NCBI GenBank assembly: GCA_947629535.1 | Contig: CANREC010000003.1 | Span: forward strand, 1 to 57,756 | From: an uncultured Clostridia bacterium | GTDB taxonomy: Bacteria; Bacillota; Clostridia; Christensenellales; Borkfalkiaceae | Reading direction: 5' to 3' | Length of the DNA: 57,756 nt | In this document: positions 1 to 6,949 of the stretch, one piece after another | How the letters are laid out: each line of letters starts with the position of its first letter | How positions within the stretch are numbered: position 1 is the first letter of the stretch | Translations under genes and position numbers: made by a program | Notes under the pieces: model-generated | The model's input: the letters and a program-made list of their open reading frames with translations, nothing else | What the model was told of the DNA's origin: nothing | Databases searched by the model: none

Positions 1-160
1 TGCGGTGGAGATCCCTCGACACGCTCGGGATGACAATGAGGAACGGCAACCCCCGCCCCTACCCCTCCCCCTTCAAAGGGGGAGGGCGAGGACTGCGTTT
101 GAGGGGATCCTTCGGTCGCTATGCTCCCTCAGGATGAGCGCGGAGCGGGGGAGGGCGATT
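1..160. repeat. Interspersed palindromic repeat cluster (copy 1)
   Basis: This stretch has no convincing gene. It holds two GATCC-type half-palindromes (near 8-34 and 107-143) flanking a C-run/G-run hairpin, CCCTCCCCCTT-CAA-AGGGGGAGGG, at about 64-87. The same modules recur at 3556-3740, and related single units appear near 10050, 37543 and 42018-42136. The 166-residue ORF called here is an artefact of stop-free repeat DNA. REP-like or MITE-like elements are the simplest reading. Confidence 0.6.
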
Positions 161-187
161 TGGGGGCAAAGGGCGGGGCGCGGGAAA

Positions 188-211
188 GGGGCGGCGCTTA
201 CGCGCCGCCCC
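188..211 (-). terminator. Strong GC hairpin after lipoprotein gene
   Basis: A perfect 10-bp stem, GGGGCGGCGC/GCGCCGCCCC, with a TTAC loop lies about 45 bases past the lipoprotein stop. On the minus strand it is followed only by TTTCCC; on the plus strand by a better T-run (CATTTTTG). It is probably a bidirectional or weak terminator. A 15-base direct repeat, CGGTTTTATTCCGCT, lies between hairpin and stop codon. Confidence 0.6.
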
Positions 212-256
212 CCATTTTTGCGGTTTTATTCCGCTGATTTTTGTTCGTTCACGGTT

Positions 257-2947
257 TTATTCCGCTACATCTTCGACCTTCACAGATACGCAACCCCAGT
301 TATCTTCTGCCGCACCAGAGCCGTACTTATTGACGAGGGTATACTTCTTGTTTCCAAGAGTAACGCTCATTCCGTCTTGTGCGCCTTCGGCAGGAACTTT
401 GAGGTCTTTCGTGTTGCCGTCCTCTCCGCCGACGCCGTCCGTCGAGCCAAAGTGACCCGTATAAGCATTTTCGTGTACTGCGAGATCGGTAACATCGAGC
501 TTTAAGGACCACGTTTTACCGTCGGCACTTACTGTAACGTCCGAAACGGTGAGCTTATTCCTGGTCCAACTGTCTCCACGTTGTTGCATATCCGCATAGA
601 TCCCGTTGAGGAACTCCTCGACCTTGGTCTTGTCGTCGGCATTCGGCATCGTGCCGCCAACCTTCAGATAAACCTTCTGTCCTTCAACAACAAGTTCGGC
701 AGAGGTCAAGGTATAATCCTCGTTTCCGTCGTAAGGTTCCACAACAAGATTGGGCATATTATAATCGTTCGCGTCGCCCGACGATACGCGATACTTCTTA
801 TTGCCGAGGATCACAAATTTGCCGTTTGCGGAATTATCTGCATCTTTGATATCTCCGTTACCGCCGTCCCAACCCGAAGCGTCATCTATAGTAGCTCCGA
901 TCTTGAGGTGAACGTAGAGTTTCTGGCTGTTGGCCGCTCTCTCGGTGACGTTGAACCAAAGTTCATACAACTCAGAACCGAGAGAATTCACTTTTTCAGG
1001 GTTGATATAATCACTGCCATCTCCGAACCAAATCGTGGACTTTAAGGATGCTTCCGTGTAATTGGAACCTGCACTGACGGTGACAATGTAGTACACCTTA
1101 TTGTTATCCACTTTCAGATCGACATCGCCCCTAATAACAAAGATGCTACTCGGATCGACAACTCTGAGATAAAGTTCGTTCCAGTCATTACCGACGTCAT
1201 AACGCAAACCGTTCGCCGAAATAAACTTATTGGCAAAATAGCGGGGCTCGGAGCCGTCGGGGTCATAGGCAAAAATCGTCCTGCAACCGTTGAGGTCGAG
1301 GCTCTCCTTCTTGATCTCGCCGTTATCGTTCTCAACTTTGAGATCCAACGAAGAACCGTCGGCTGCCGTGACGGTAATCTTTCCAGCCATATCGTTGAAA
1401 CCTTCCGTCAGTTCGGAGAGGTCTGCGGTCGCCGTCCAAGTGCCGTCCGCCTGCACCTTACCGCTTGCTGTGATCGAACCAATAGCAATGGTGATATCGG
1501 CATCCGCATACTTGGTCGCGAAATCTTCATCGAGTGCAGTATTGAGTGTACCGTTAAACTTGAGCGTAGGTTTGCTTTGTACATCTTCGACCTTTACTTC
1601 ATAGGTATACTTAAAGCTCTTGAAGTAAACTCTGATATAATCCGCTCCGTTGCGGCGATCCATACGCAAACCGTAGCTCCAATTGCCAACCTGAATACCC
1701 GAGCCGATCTGAGCGATAGGATCGCTATAATCGTACTCGATCGATTGCGAAAGCTCCACGCCGTTGATGTTCGTATTCACGCGGATATCCATCCAGAACG
1801 ATGTATACAGCTCGGATTTGCCTGTGTGATTCGTCTGTATATCTTCGTCTGTGGGCAGTTTCGCAGAAGAGAGTTTCGTCAGATCATAGCGAAGCGTGAC
1901 GGTAGAACCAGGGGTTCCGCTGATGGGATCACCCTGGAAACCGACCTTCGCATTCCCTTCGTACAAATACAGATATGCGGAGAGCGCGGTGTTTGTCGTG
2001 AGTTCCATTACAAGATAAGGCGTGCCATTTGAAACCTCGAGTTTAATGCTCTTCGCTTCGACAAGGATCATGTGCCAATTCGCACGCAGCTCAAGGCTCA
2101 TCTTGTTGTCCGTCCCAATCTGCGTATAGGCCGTTGCTTCTTCGCCTTCCCCGACCACAGTGGTCCAACCGAGGAACGTTCCGCCTTCAAGCTTGATCTG
2201 CTCATCCGTGGGCAAAGCCATGGAAGCTGTAAGTTTCAGGTACGTAAACGAGATCGTACCATCGGCAGCGACTTGATAGTCATTCAAATCCGTTCTCTCT
2301 TTCCACGACGCAAGGATATCCTCATCGATGGCGCCGCCGACGGGGTTGATGACGATCTTCGCTTCAACGGCTGCCGTGAGCTGAACGGGATCGGACGTGA
2401 AGTTGCCGTAGGACACGGTGAAAGACTTATCACCGAGCAAGAAACAACCTTTGTCGCTCGTGGGATAGTTGATGACATATCCCGTAGTCAATTTGTCGGG
2501 ATCCCCCGCCTCATAGGTCACGGTGACTTCCATGCCTGCAGGGTCAAGAGTTTCGCCCGCGAAATATGTCAACTTGGTGGGGTTCTTGGTAACGGCAACG
2601 CTCTTCACCCGTTTTGAGACGGTGACGGTGATCTCGGTGGTGCCCTTTTTGACGGAATAGGTATAGACGCCGTTCTTTTCACTCAAAGGCGACCTACCGA
2701 CCTTTACGGCCACGTCGTAGCCTGTATCGGGCGTAACTTTGAATGTAAGCGTTTCGCCGACCGTAAAGCTTTCGGGAAGGGTCGTACTCTCGTCAACGGT
2801 GACGGTGACGTGCTCCTTCTCTCCTTCGATCGTCCATTTGAGGGTCGCAGTTTCCGCTTCATCACCGCCGCAAGCGACAGCGAACGAAAGGCAGAGCGCG
2901 ACGATCAAACCAAGTAAGACCGCAAGGAATGTTCTTCTTTTTGTCAT
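257..2947 (-). CDS. Secreted lipoprotein with Ig-like domain
   Basis: The start used is the second methionine of the called ORF (MTKRRTF), because an AGGAGG site sits 8 bases before it; this gives 896 residues. A basic, hydrophobic signal peptide ends in FAVACGG, so Cys26 is the likely lipidated residue and the protein should be anchored outside the cytoplasmic membrane. Around residues 110-200 a segment with YFAGETLDPAGMEVTVTY matches bacterial Ig-like repeats that follow a 'V..nPTK..Y..GE.lD..G' pattern. Around residue 275 a 'GWTT...ANW' stretch recalls InlB-type B repeats. The rest is beta-rich, with repeated blocks of about 110 residues that include 'LGNKKYRV' and 'LGNKKYTL'. No catalytic motif is visible; a surface-binding or adhesin role is inferred only. 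It is monocistronic, with its own promoter. Confidence 0.8.
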   Translation of the reverse strand: MTKRRTFLAVLLGLIVALCLSFAVACGGDEAETATLKWTIEGEKEHVTVTVDESTTLPESFTVGETLTFKVTPDTGYDVAVKVGRSPLSEKNGVYTYSVKKGTTEITVTVSKRVKSVAVTKNPTKLTYFAGETLDPAGMEVTVTYEAGDPDKLTTGYVINYPTSDKGCFLLGDKSFTVSYGNFTSDPVQLTAAVEAKIVINPVGGAIDEDILASWKERTDLNDYQVAADGTISFTYLKLTASMALPTDEQIKLEGGTFLGWTTVVGEGEEATAYTQIGTDNKMSLELRANWHMILVEAKSIKLEVSNGTPYLVMELTTNTALSAYLYLYEGNAKVGFQGDPISGTPGSTVTLRYDLTKLSSAKLPTDEDIQTNHTGKSELYTSFWMDIRVNTNINGVELSQSIEYDYSDPIAQIGSGIQVGNWSYGLRMDRRNGADYIRVYFKSFKYTYEVKVEDVQSKPTLKFNGTLNTALDEDFATKYADADITIAIGSITASGKVQADGTWTATADLSELTEGFNDMAGKITVTAADGSSLDLKVENDNGEIKKESLDLNGCRTIFAYDPDGSEPRYFANKFISANGLRYDVGNDWNELYLRVVDPSSIFVIRGDVDLKVDNNKVYYIVTVSAGSNYTEASLKSTIWFGDGSDYINPEKVNSLGSELYELWFNVTERAANSQKLYVHLKIGATIDDASGWDGGNGDIKDADNSANGKFVILGNKKYRVSSGDANDYNMPNLVVEPYDGNEDYTLTSAELVVEGQKVYLKVGGTMPNADDKTKVEEFLNGIYADMQQRGDSWTRNKLTVSDVTVSADGKTWSLKLDVTDLAVHENAYTGHFGSTDGVGGEDGNTKDLKVPAEGAQDGMSVTLGNKKYTLVNKYGSGAAEDNWGCVSVKVEDVAE

Positions 2948-3018
2948 CTTTTTCCTCCTGTTCTGTTTTATTGAGAATCGCAGCAGGATGACATTCCGCC
3001 GCATTCTTTCACCATTTC

Positions 3019-3047
3019 ATTATATAACAGCGTAAAATCGGGGTAAA
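3019..3047 (-). promoter_or_regulatory. Sigma-A-type promoter of the lipoprotein gene
   Basis: On the minus strand TTTACC, a 17-base spacer and a perfect TATAAT read toward the lipoprotein gene about 70 bases upstream of its start codon. The -35 box is only a partial match. Confidence 0.6.
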
Positions 3048-3084
3048 TATACACTGTGAATTTTTCGTCTATTTTTACGATTGA

Positions 3085-3105
3085 ATTTGATAATGAATAT
3101 CAAAT
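3085..3105. repeat. A+T-rich perfect inverted repeat
   Basis: ATTTGATA-ATGAA-TATCAAAT is a perfect 8-bp dyad in the A+T-rich gap between the spoVAE stop and the lipoprotein promoter. It has no adjoining T-run, so it could be a weak 3' end for spoVAE or an operator lying about 40 bp upstream of the lipoprotein -35 box. Beside it, TTTTGTGTGA appears twice, once overlapping the spoVAE 3' end. Confidence 0.4.
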
Positions 3106-3145
3106 ATTGAAAAGAAAAATCATTTTTTGTGTGAATTTGAAAAAA

Positions 3146-3523
3146 TCAATTATATTTTGTGTGAGATTTGAAGATGAGGGCCATGAGGAAGGAAAAGACG
3201 ACGGCGGCAGAGACGCCTGCGCTTGCGGCGGCGAGCGGACCTGTGAGGGCTTGGAAGAGGCCTTTTTCCGCGCCGCGCATGGCGCCGTTGGCGAGAAGGT
3301 AGCCGAATCCCGAGATGGGGACGGTGGCGCCCGCTCCCGCAAAGGCCACGAGGGGTTGATAGAGGCCGAGGGCGGTCAGGGCGACCCCTGCGAGCATGAA
3401 GATGACGAGGATCTTTCCCGCTGTCAAGTCGGTGAAATTGATGACGATCTGGGCGATCATGCAGATGAGCCCTCCCACAGCAAACGCTTTTATGAACATC
3501 AAAAGGATCTCAAGGTATTCCAT
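3146..3523 (-). CDS. spoVAE: Stage V sporulation protein SpoVAE
   Basis: This is a 125-residue integral membrane protein with about four hydrophobic segments. The stretch PLVAFAGAGATVPISGFGY is the hallmark of the SpoVAC/SpoVAE family, and GAMRGAEKGLFQALTGPLAA with a C-terminal ALIFK ending fits SpoVAE better than SpoVAC. SpoVA proteins form the channel that moves dipicolinic acid into the forespore and releases it on germination. MEYLEILL is taken as the start because upstream codons run into repeat DNA; no good Shine-Dalgarno site precedes it. It follows spoVAD, but a 237-base gap holding interspersed repeats separates the two, which is longer than usual for this operon. No spoVAC gene is next to them in this window. 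Confidence 0.9.
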   Translation of the reverse strand: MEYLEILLMFIKAFAVGGLICMIAQIVINFTDLTAGKILVIFMLAGVALTALGLYQPLVAFAGAGATVPISGFGYLLANGAMRGAEKGLFQALTGPLAAASAGVSAAVVFSFLMALIFKSHTKYN

Positions 3524-3555
3524 ATGTAGTGGGATGTAGAATTGTGGCTTGTGCT

Positions 3556-3740
3556 CATTCTGAGCGCAGCCGAAGGATCCCATAGGTCGTTATCGGACTA
3601 CGTTTGAGGGGATCCCTCGACTACGCTCGGGATGACGCGGGGGCGGGATGAGCGGGCGGGGCTCGGGATGACGCGGGCGGGGCAGGGGCAGCGAGGACAA
3701 CTCCCTCCCCTACCCCTCCCCCTTCAACGGGGGGAGAGCG
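3556..3740. repeat. Interspersed palindromic repeat cluster (copy 2)
   Basis: This fills the gap between spoVAD and spoVAE. It contains CTCATTCTGAGCGCAGCCGA followed by GGATCC, then a second GGATCCC unit ending CTCGGGATGACGCGGG, and finally CCTACCCCTCCCCCTTCAA with a G-run, the same C/G-run hairpin as at 52-90. The phrase 'CGTTTGAGGGGATCC' is shared with the copy at about 97. The modules are the same as in copy 1 but in a different order. Confidence 0.6.
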
Positions 3741-3760
3741 AAATAAAGGCGGGAGGACGG

Positions 3761-4753
3761 TCAGCGCTCCAAAACGACGGCGTGGGCGATGCAGGGAATG
3801 GATTCACCCTGTCCCGACGAGACCGTCGATAGCAATGCTCCCGTCGCAACGAAGAGGATCTTTTTCAAGCTCCCCGTCATCAGTTTATGATACAGATAGG
3901 AATTGAGGACAACGGCCGAACAGCCTGCCCCGCTCCCGCCTTGATACTCATCCTCAATGACGTTGTAGATGATCTCGCCGCAGTCCACATGGTTTTGATT
4001 GATGTTGAGGCCCTTTTCCCATGTCAGATCCTTCAGAATACGGCTGCCGAGCGCACCTAAATCCCCCGTGACGATGAGGTCGTAGGCCTCGATCTCTTCC
4101 TTGGTCCCGCGGAAATGCGCTAAAATTGTATCTGCCGCCGCAGGGGCCATGGCGGCGCCCATGTTGTTGACGTCGGTGATGCCGAAATCGACGACTTTCC
4201 CGAGCGTTGCCGCCGTGATGCGGACGCCGTCGCCGCGGTCGGAGACAAGCGATCCGCCTGCCGCGGTCACTGTCCACTGCGATTGGGGCGGACGGGTACA
4301 GCCGAGCTCCAAGGGATAGCGGTATTGCCTTTCGGCCGAGGCGAAGTGACTGCCCGTCGCCGCTACGACGTTCTTGCACAGGCCGCCGTTGACGAATGCG
4401 GCCGCCACGGCGAGGGATTCAGCCATCGTCGAACAGGCTCCGTACACACCCAAAAAGGGCACGGAGAAGTCACGGGCGGCAAAGCTTGCCGAGATGATCT
4501 GGTTGAGAAGGTCGCCCGAGACGATCATGTCTATCTCGTTGCGGTCAAGTCCCGCGTTTGCGATGGCGCCGTCGATGACGGTGGAGAGCATCTTGCATTC
4601 GGCCTTTTCGTAAGTGCTCTCGCCGAACATGTCGTCGGAGAGCGCTGTTTCGACATATCTGCCGATGACCCCCTCGCATTCCTTGGGGCCCGCGATCGAA
4701 CTTGTCGCGATGATGCGCGGTTGATTTTTGAAGTAGATGGTTTGATTCCCCAT
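3761..4753 (-). CDS. spoVAD: Stage V sporulation protein SpoVAD
   Basis: The protein is 330 residues, the usual length for the family. SpoVAD has a thiolase-like fold, binds dipicolinic acid and sits on the outer face of the spore inner membrane as part of the SpoVA channel. Supporting stretches are GVYGACSTMAESLAVAA, ATGSHFASAERQYRYPLE and the glycine-rich EYQGGSGAGCSAVVLNSYL near the C-terminus, all typical of SpoVAD. The start MGNQTIYF sits directly after a hairpin with a TATTTTT tail; the only Shine-Dalgarno-like bases (CGGG) are in the 3' arm of that hairpin. It lies downstream of tsaD on the same strand. Forespore-specific (sigma-G) expression is expected from the family; I did not find a confident sigma-G promoter. 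Confidence 0.93.
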   Translation of the reverse strand: MGNQTIYFKNQPRIIATSSIAGPKECEGVIGRYVETALSDDMFGESTYEKAECKMLSTVIDGAIANAGLDRNEIDMIVSGDLLNQIISASFAARDFSVPFLGVYGACSTMAESLAVAAAFVNGGLCKNVVAATGSHFASAERQYRYPLELGCTRPPQSQWTVTAAGGSLVSDRGDGVRITAATLGKVVDFGITDVNNMGAAMAPAAADTILAHFRGTKEEIEAYDLIVTGDLGALGSRILKDLTWEKGLNINQNHVDCGEIIYNVIEDEYQGGSGAGCSAVVLNSYLYHKLMTGSLKKILFVATGALLSTVSSGQGESIPCIAHAVVLER

Positions 4754-4760
4754 AAAAATA

Positions 4761-4785
4761 CCCGATCACAGTGTCTGCAATCGGG
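4761..4785 (-). terminator. Hairpin abutting the spoVAD start codon
   Basis: Read on the minus strand, CCCGAT and ATCGGG enclose a 13-base loop and are followed by TATTTTT and then immediately by the spoVAD ATG. It looks like a terminator that separates the vegetative tsaD transcript from the sporulation gene, but the 3' arm also carries the only ribosome-binding-like bases. Confidence 0.5.
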
Positions 4786-4807
4786 TGAAAGTTATGTATT
4801 TGAGAGA

Positions 4808-5815
4808 TCAGCGCAGCGGGATGCTTGCGCGGGCGTTGAGGGAAAGCGGGGAAAAATTGCCTGCCCGATATTGGATGAGACCCTCCGCGGCGATCATGGC
4901 GGCATTGTCGGTGCAATGTTTCTTTTCGGGCAGAACGAGTTTCAGATGTGCTCTTTCGCATGCCTGAGAGAGTTTTTCCCGCAAGTAGCCGTTGGCGACG
5001 ACCCCTCCGCCCGCCGTCACCGTACCGACGTGATACTGTAACGCCGCTTCAACGGTCTTTTCGACGAGGATGTCGAGCGCAGCCGACTGAAAGGACGCGG
5101 CGACGTCCGCCCTCGACCACGATTCCCCCTTCTGCTCCTTTGTGTGCACATAGTTGATGATATGCGTTTTCAGGCCGCTGTAGGAGAAATCGTACCCGCC
5201 GAGGCCCTTGAGCATTTTGGGCATGGGAATGACGTTCTTCCCCTCCCGTGCAAGCTTTTCGACATGCGGGCCGCCGGGATACGGAAGAGAGAGAACGCGG
5301 GCGACCTTGTCGAACGCTTCGCCCGCGGCGTCATCGAGCGTGCCGCCGAGCACTTCGAACTCCGTCGCCGTCTTGGTAAACAGGATCGCCGTGTGTCCGC
5401 CGCTCGCAAGCAGGGTCATGAAGGGCGGAGCAAGCGTTTCGTCCTCCAAATAGCTTGCGGCAAGGTGGCCGCGGATGTGATCGACGCCGATGAGCGGGAT
5501 ATTCAATCCGTAAGCAAGGCCTTTGGCAAAGGAGAGGCCGACGAGGAGCGCTCCCAAGAGGCCTGCACCATAGGTGACGGCGACAGCGTTGAGCTCCTCT
5601 TTTTTGACGTTTGCGGCTTGCAGGGCACGCAGAACGACCTCATCCACCGCATCGCTGTGGGCGCGCGAGGCGATTTCAGGGACGACGCCCCCGAACTTCG
5701 CCTGCACGGACGCGGAAGAGATGATCTCGTCGGACAATAGCGTACGACCGCGGATGACTGCCGCGGCCGTTTCGTCACATGATGATTCGATCCCGAGAAT
5801 AAGCGGTTGTTCCAT
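4808..5815 (-). CDS. tsaD: tRNA threonylcarbamoyladenosine transferase TsaD
   Basis: This is a 335-residue protein of normal length. TsaD transfers the threonylcarbamoyl group from threonylcarbamoyl-AMP to A37 of tRNAs that read ANN codons, acting in the cytoplasm with TsaB and TsaE. The N-terminal ILGIESSCDETAAAVI and the metal-binding GVDHIRGHLAASYL (HxxxH) are diagnostic; LLASGGHTAIL and the C-terminal CTDNAAMIA stretch also match. It begins 11 bases after the prfB stop with no obvious Shine-Dalgarno site, so translation may depend on coupling to prfB. Housekeeping gene in a secA-prfB-tsaD run. Confidence 0.96.
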   Translation of the reverse strand: MEQPLILGIESSCDETAAAVIRGRTLLSDEIISSASVQAKFGGVVPEIASRAHSDAVDEVVLRALQAANVKKEELNAVAVTYGAGLLGALLVGLSFAKGLAYGLNIPLIGVDHIRGHLAASYLEDETLAPPFMTLLASGGHTAILFTKTATEFEVLGGTLDDAAGEAFDKVARVLSLPYPGGPHVEKLAREGKNVIPMPKMLKGLGGYDFSYSGLKTHIINYVHTKEQKGESWSRADVAASFQSAALDILVEKTVEAALQYHVGTVTAGGGVVANGYLREKLSQACERAHLKLVLPEKKHCTDNAAMIAAEGLIQYRAGNFSPLSLNARASIPLR

Positions 5816-5826
5816 ATGTCAATGAA

Positions 5827-6924
5827 TTAAGTCTTTTTCAGATAATCGACAATGAATCCTTGGATGTTTCCGTCCATGACAGCCTGCACGTCCCCCATTT
5901 CGTAGCTTGTCCTGTGGTCCTTGACGAGCGTATACGGACAGAACACGTACGAACGGATCTGCGAGCCCCATTCGATCTTCTTGGTCTCGCCCTTGAGCGC
6001 TGCCTCGTCGGCCATGCGCTGTTCGATCTGTTTCTCTAGGAGCCGCGAGCGGAGATATTTGAACGCCATCTCCTTGTTCTGGAGCTGCGATCTCTCGTTT
6101 TGGCAGGTGACGACGATGCCCGTCGGGAAGTGCGTGATGCGGATGGCGGTCTCTGTCTTGTTGACTTTCTGCCCGCCTGCGCCCGAACTCCTGTACACGT
6201 CGATGCGGATGTCCTCGTCCTTGATCTCGATCTCGTTATCGTCGTCGACTTCGGGCATGACCTCGACGGATGCAAAGGAGGTCTGGCGGCGCTTGTTTGC
6301 GTCGAAGGGAGAGATCCTCACAAGCCTGTGCACGCCGATCTCGGCCTTGAGATAGCCGTAAGCGTTCTCGCCTTCGACCTTGAAATCCACCGATTTGAGC
6401 CCCGCGGCATCCCCGGGAAGGCGGTCGATCTCCGTGACCTTGTAGCCCTGCATGTCCGCATAGCGGCAATACATACGGTAGAGCATGGAGACCCAGTCGC
6501 AAGCCTCCGTGCCGCCCGCACCCGCATGGATGGAGAGGAGCGCATTGGAGCTGTCATATTTGCCGCGAAGGAGCGCCTTCACGCGCATTTCCTCGATGTC
6601 TGTCTCGGCCGCAGAGATCATCTTGTCGAGCTCGGGGACAAGCTCCTCTTCTTCCGTCTCCTCGATGAGATCGATGATCTCGTTCGCGTCGTCAAGCGCC
6701 TTTCTCCCCTTTTCGTAAGATGCGATCTTGTTCTCGATGGAAGAAATTTCCCGCCCGATCTTGGCCGATCTCTCGAGATCCTGCCAGACTTCTGGATCTT
6801 CCTGCTCCTCGCGGAGAGCTTTGAGCTGATGATAGCGGTTGTCGATATCGAGCGCGTATTTCGCCTCGCCGAGCATCTCTTCAAGATCTTTGATTTTAAG
6901 TCTGTAATCGTCTGCTTTGAACAT
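5827..6924 (-). CDS. prfB: Peptide chain release factor 2
   Basis: The 365-residue length matches RF2. The GGQ peptidyl-hydrolysis loop is in SSGAGGQKVNKTE, and the stop-codon recognition tripeptide SPF, specific to RF2 (UGA/UAA), is in VRISPFDANKRR. The domain-1 start LEEMLGEAKYALDIDNRY runs straight through in one frame: the in-frame UGA and +1 programmed frameshift found near codon 25 in many bacteria are absent here. An AAAAGGT ribosome site lies 5 bases before ATG. The gene starts 25 bases after secA ends. Confidence 0.96.
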   Translation of the reverse strand: MFKADDYRLKIKDLEEMLGEAKYALDIDNRYHQLKALREEQEDPEVWQDLERSAKIGREISSIENKIASYEKGRKALDDANEIIDLIEETEEEELVPELDKMISAAETDIEEMRVKALLRGKYDSSNALLSIHAGAGGTEACDWVSMLYRMYCRYADMQGYKVTEIDRLPGDAAGLKSVDFKVEGENAYGYLKAEIGVHRLVRISPFDANKRRQTSFASVEVMPEVDDDNEIEIKDEDIRIDVYRSSGAGGQKVNKTETAIRITHFPTGIVVTCQNERSQLQNKEMAFKYLRSRLLEKQIEQRMADEAALKGETKKIEWGSQIRSYVFCPYTLVKDHRTSYEMGDVQAVMDGNIQGFIVDYLKKT

Positions 6925-6949
6925 AGATACCTTTTTTATTTTAATGAGA

